Positions 61,377 to 64,000 of a stretch of 64,000 bases of DNA are shown piece by piece. Origin of the DNA: Zygnema cylindricum (lineage: Eukaryota > Streptophyta > Zygnematophyceae > Zygnematales > Zygnemataceae); contig JBBHKE010001362.1 in NCBI GenBank assembly GCA_037447655.1, positions 124,001 to 188,000 of the forward strand, in the 5' to 3' direction. Numbering within the stretch: the first letter of the stretch is position 1; every line of letters starts with the position of its first letter. The notes beneath the pieces were generated by a model. That model searched no databases, was not told the DNA's origin, and saw nothing but the letters and a program-made list of their open reading frames with translations. Both the position numbers and the translations under genes were made by a program.

Positions 61377-62160
61377 TGTTTTAAAAAGCTTTAGTCCTCT
61401 CTATGCCTTAGCTGTGAGGGAGAGAGAGCTGTTCAGGACTTAAGTTATTTTTGGTTGAGTTAAGTTCAATACTTACCAAAATTAGTGTGACAGTGAAGTT
61501 GGGAGTTCACGGTTCATTCACACTTGGGACACGCGTCGTCACTTGAGAGAAATGCGTGAGTATGTCCTTCGTGGACATACGGAAATTTGGCGGGACCACG
61601 GTACTTCGTGAAGTCACATCTATGGTGCCAAATCCTCTAATCGGACGGCTGACAGCCGCCGCCAACAAATATTGAGGAGGCATGACTAGATCACTATCAC
61701 TTTACGTTGTCGCGACTTCGGTGTAAATATTTGGTATAACAGAATTTTGTTTATACTGAATTGGTTGTTTAGTGTTGAGAATGAGATTTATGACATACCT
61801 TCAGTATACAGGTATACTCACAGTATTTGTTGTGTTAGAATGTTAGATGTACGGCTGGAAGCCTCCGTACAGCTTAGTGTAGTTTCAGTGTATAGAAGTA
61901 GGACTTAGGAAATTTTGATTCATTAGGAACAAATGATATGAAAAACTGTACACTCAATTTTATGCAAATTCACCCTTGAATATCTCACAGATGTGTGAGC
62001 AAAATTAAGTGAAATTTTATGTGTGGGTTGTTTTGTATGATATCTCCACTGTGGTGGATTTGTAGGACTATTGTGTTCATGTGTTGAAAGTTATTGTCTG
62101 TCAAAGTTGTTGTTTTGCCATTGTAATTTGTGGTTGCTTCCTCTCTTGTTTTGTTCTACA
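61377..62160 (+). mobile_element. Probable LTR and leader of a Copia element
   Basis: It starts TGTTTTAAAAAGC after the polypurine tract. It contains GC-richer sequence at 61540-61700 and then AT-rich leader sequence up to a short gag-like start at 62161. The right boundary of the LTR was not determined. Confidence 0.4.
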
Positions 62161-62620
62161 ATGACTACTACTGTTGCTTCTTCTTCATCTTCGGTACTAG
62201 CAGTTGTCTCAGAACAACAGATAGTACTATTGTACAGTCACCGGTATTAGTGTGACCAGTAGATATTCACTGTGAGTATATAGTTTAGGACTTAGACAAT
62301 TTTGTATCATCCAGTTTTGGGATTATGACATTTTAAGGGCAGTTTTTGGGAAACCTCCAGGAGTTATATCTTATGGTTTACTAAGTCATTTTTGCTGCAA
62401 TTTTGGGAATTGTCAGTTTACTCTGTTTTGTATCACTGTGAGAAATTTTAGGCATTTTGGCCTTTTTAGTCATATTTTGTGTAAGCTGAAAGTTGGTTGT
62501 TGAGTAGGTGATTGATAGCTTTTGCTCTTTTCCATGTCTACTTCCACTACTACTGCTGGTCCCCCTCCTTTAACTTTGGTTATAGAACAACAATTTCAAG
62601 CCAGCGGTGAACAAAACTAG
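62161..62620 (+). pseudogene. Two short gag-like N-terminal remnants
   Basis: ATG frames 62161-62250 (30 codons, starts MTTTVASSSSS) and 62534-62620 (29 codons, starts MSTSTTTAGPP) are similar: Ser/Thr-rich, then an EQQ motif, then a stop. Both are preceded by TGTTTTG/TTTGCTCTTTTCC-type leaders. They look like duplicated 5' ends of Copia gag genes after internal deletion. Confidence 0.4.
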
Positions 62621-62639
62621 CGATATATGTGTTTTTTAC

Positions 62640-63976
62640 AAGTTACCATACTGTAGTGCAATAAAAAACCGTCTCCTATTAGAGAATAAGGCGTATATGA
62701 AGAAATATTTAGCAAGTTGTGTGGAAACTATTCATGTCACCAATGCCACAATCAAATCAAATGGGTGGATAGAAGTAGATGACAGTCCCTAGCTAAATAT
62801 TATAGTTGTCACCTGCAAAGGTGACATGTTCCAAACGGTAGACGACAGTAGTGAACGAATGAAGGACTCCAACTACATTTTTAAGGTGTTGGAAAAGGGA
62901 GTGCATGCGGTAGGGGTGGAGAATGTGGTGCAGATTGTTATCGATTTTGCCGATTTTGCCCTAGTGAACAACGTTGCACCCTCATTGCTCGTAGCAAAGC
63001 ACCTTTTTTATCACATGGACGCCATGCGCTACACATATACCACATTTGATGTTGGAAGATATGAGTAGGTTGACATTTATCTCCACAACTATCCGAGAGG
63101 CAAAAGAAGTTTTGAAATTCAACACTAATCATAGCATGAATGTAGCCATGTACAATAATATTTATAAACTTCAGAGGTTATCAGATGTGAAAGAGAATTT
63201 GGAGCGCTTGATGTTTGGTTATTAATTTAAGGAATAGATGGGCAAGCCTATGTAAAAGACAAAAAGGGCTAAGATTAGGTGCCACATTGTGACCATGGAG
63301 TTTTCGGTTAGAGTGACAAAGGCCGTGTCAATTTTAGAATTGGTGGTGCAGTTAATGAGGGACTGCGACAAAGGTGCCCCGAATGTGGGGAAGGTTAACC
63401 ACAGTTTTTACGCAGTTAAACAATTTTTGGAGAATTTAGCTTGCGCTAGCTGAGATAATATTCATGACGACATGCTGATTATGGAAGAGTTGAAGACATC
63501 TTCATTGGCGAGGTGGAAGATGGCAATAGCCCCATTTATGCGGTAGGGTTTGTACGTTATCCACGGTACCAAATTGAGGCATATATGCAACATGCAAGCT
63601 TGACAGTTATAGAAGGTTTTTAAACAATGTTGGAGAGGATGCTTCCAAATATGGCCCACGTTAAGCTGTCAAAATATAGAGGTTTTGAGGGAGATTTTGG
63701 TAGGGTGGTTACAAAATCTTGTGCAAAGAAGATGCCAGCATGGAAATGGTGGCAATTTTTTGGGTTTGCCACCCCTATCTTGCAAGACGTATCAATAAAA
63801 AACTTGCACAGTGCTTAGCTGCCAGCTCATGTGAGCAGAATTGGTCAACATATGACCATATTGACTATAAGAAAAGAAACAGGTTAACCGCTAAAGAGGC
63901 TAATGAACTCGTATGGGTCCTTACTAATCTCAGACTGTTAACGAAGACTACGGATGTCACTATGACGAGAACATGA
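62640..63976 (+). pseudogene. Decayed hAT transposase (DUF659 and dimerisation domain)
   Basis: Broken plus-strand frames (62607-62792, 62826-63068, 63627-63818, 63719-63976) keep the order of a plant hAT transposase. First comes a DUF659-like part (SNGWIEVDDSP, then FQTVDDSSERMKDSNYIF, ENVVQIVID). Then comes the C-terminal dimerisation motif (WWQFFGFATPILQDVSI, SSCEQNWSTYDHID, KKRNRLTAKEANELV). Several frameshifts and stops, including one between 63780 and 63800, disable it. The end of the reading frame falls near the window edge. Confidence 0.8.
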
Positions 63977-64000
63977 TAGCATGGGATGAAGAGGACGGGG

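Overview
This window looks like nuclear DNA of a streptophyte, most likely a seedless land plant (liverwort, moss, lycophyte or fern); a charophyte alga is not excluded. The evidence is a GT-AG spliced gene set with typical plant families: a beta-expansin with a signal peptide, an HSA32-type protein and a STELLO/DUF288 Golgi protein. Copia, Ty3, hAT and short TIR transposons surround them. Gene density is low (five supported genes in 64 kb), the DNA is AT-rich, and introns run from about 70 bp to 1.5 kb. I could not fix the species.

Genes. (1) 971-7326, minus: an eight-exon STK19-family winged-helix protein; all splice phases close to a 307-residue frame. (2) 12502-15644, plus: a five-exon, 273-residue HSA32-like protein (phosphosulfolactate synthase-like barrel). 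(3) 17054-24182, minus: a ten-exon STELLO-like type II membrane protein of about 878 residues, convergent with HSA32. (4) 35593-39318, plus: a seven-exon secreted beta-expansin that continues through a Ser/Pro-rich linker of about 160 residues into a C-terminal CBM49-like domain, 530 residues in all. This is the most interesting protein here. (5) 45809-46966, plus: a small three-exon gene (150 residues) I do not recognise, preceded by a dense strand-biased cluster of GTCGCA motifs.

The five genes do not form a pathway. Expansin and STELLO both bear on cellulose and the cell wall, HSA32 on heat-stress memory, and STK19 on DNA repair and transcription. The linkage is probably accidental.

Mobile DNA fills the rest. 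8.5-12 kb is a nest of TIR elements, one with a T-shaped inverted-repeat structure. A segment of about 1.9 kb at 24.4-26.3 kb is repeated at 32.7-34.5 kb. Between the two copies lies a Copia-type LTR abutting a Ty3 pol fragment that switches, mid-integrase, into a Copia reverse transcriptase. 48.9-53.2 kb holds a 65-bp tandem array, a TIR element and a nested hAT element with a perfect 8-bp target duplication. 57-61.4 kb holds two decayed Copia pol regions arranged head to head. 62.6-64 kb holds a decayed hAT transposase that runs off the window. One short TIR family recurs at least nine times, including inside introns of three genes.

All exon boundaries come from reading GT/AG sites, frame closure and family resemblance by eye. 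No alignment or search was run.
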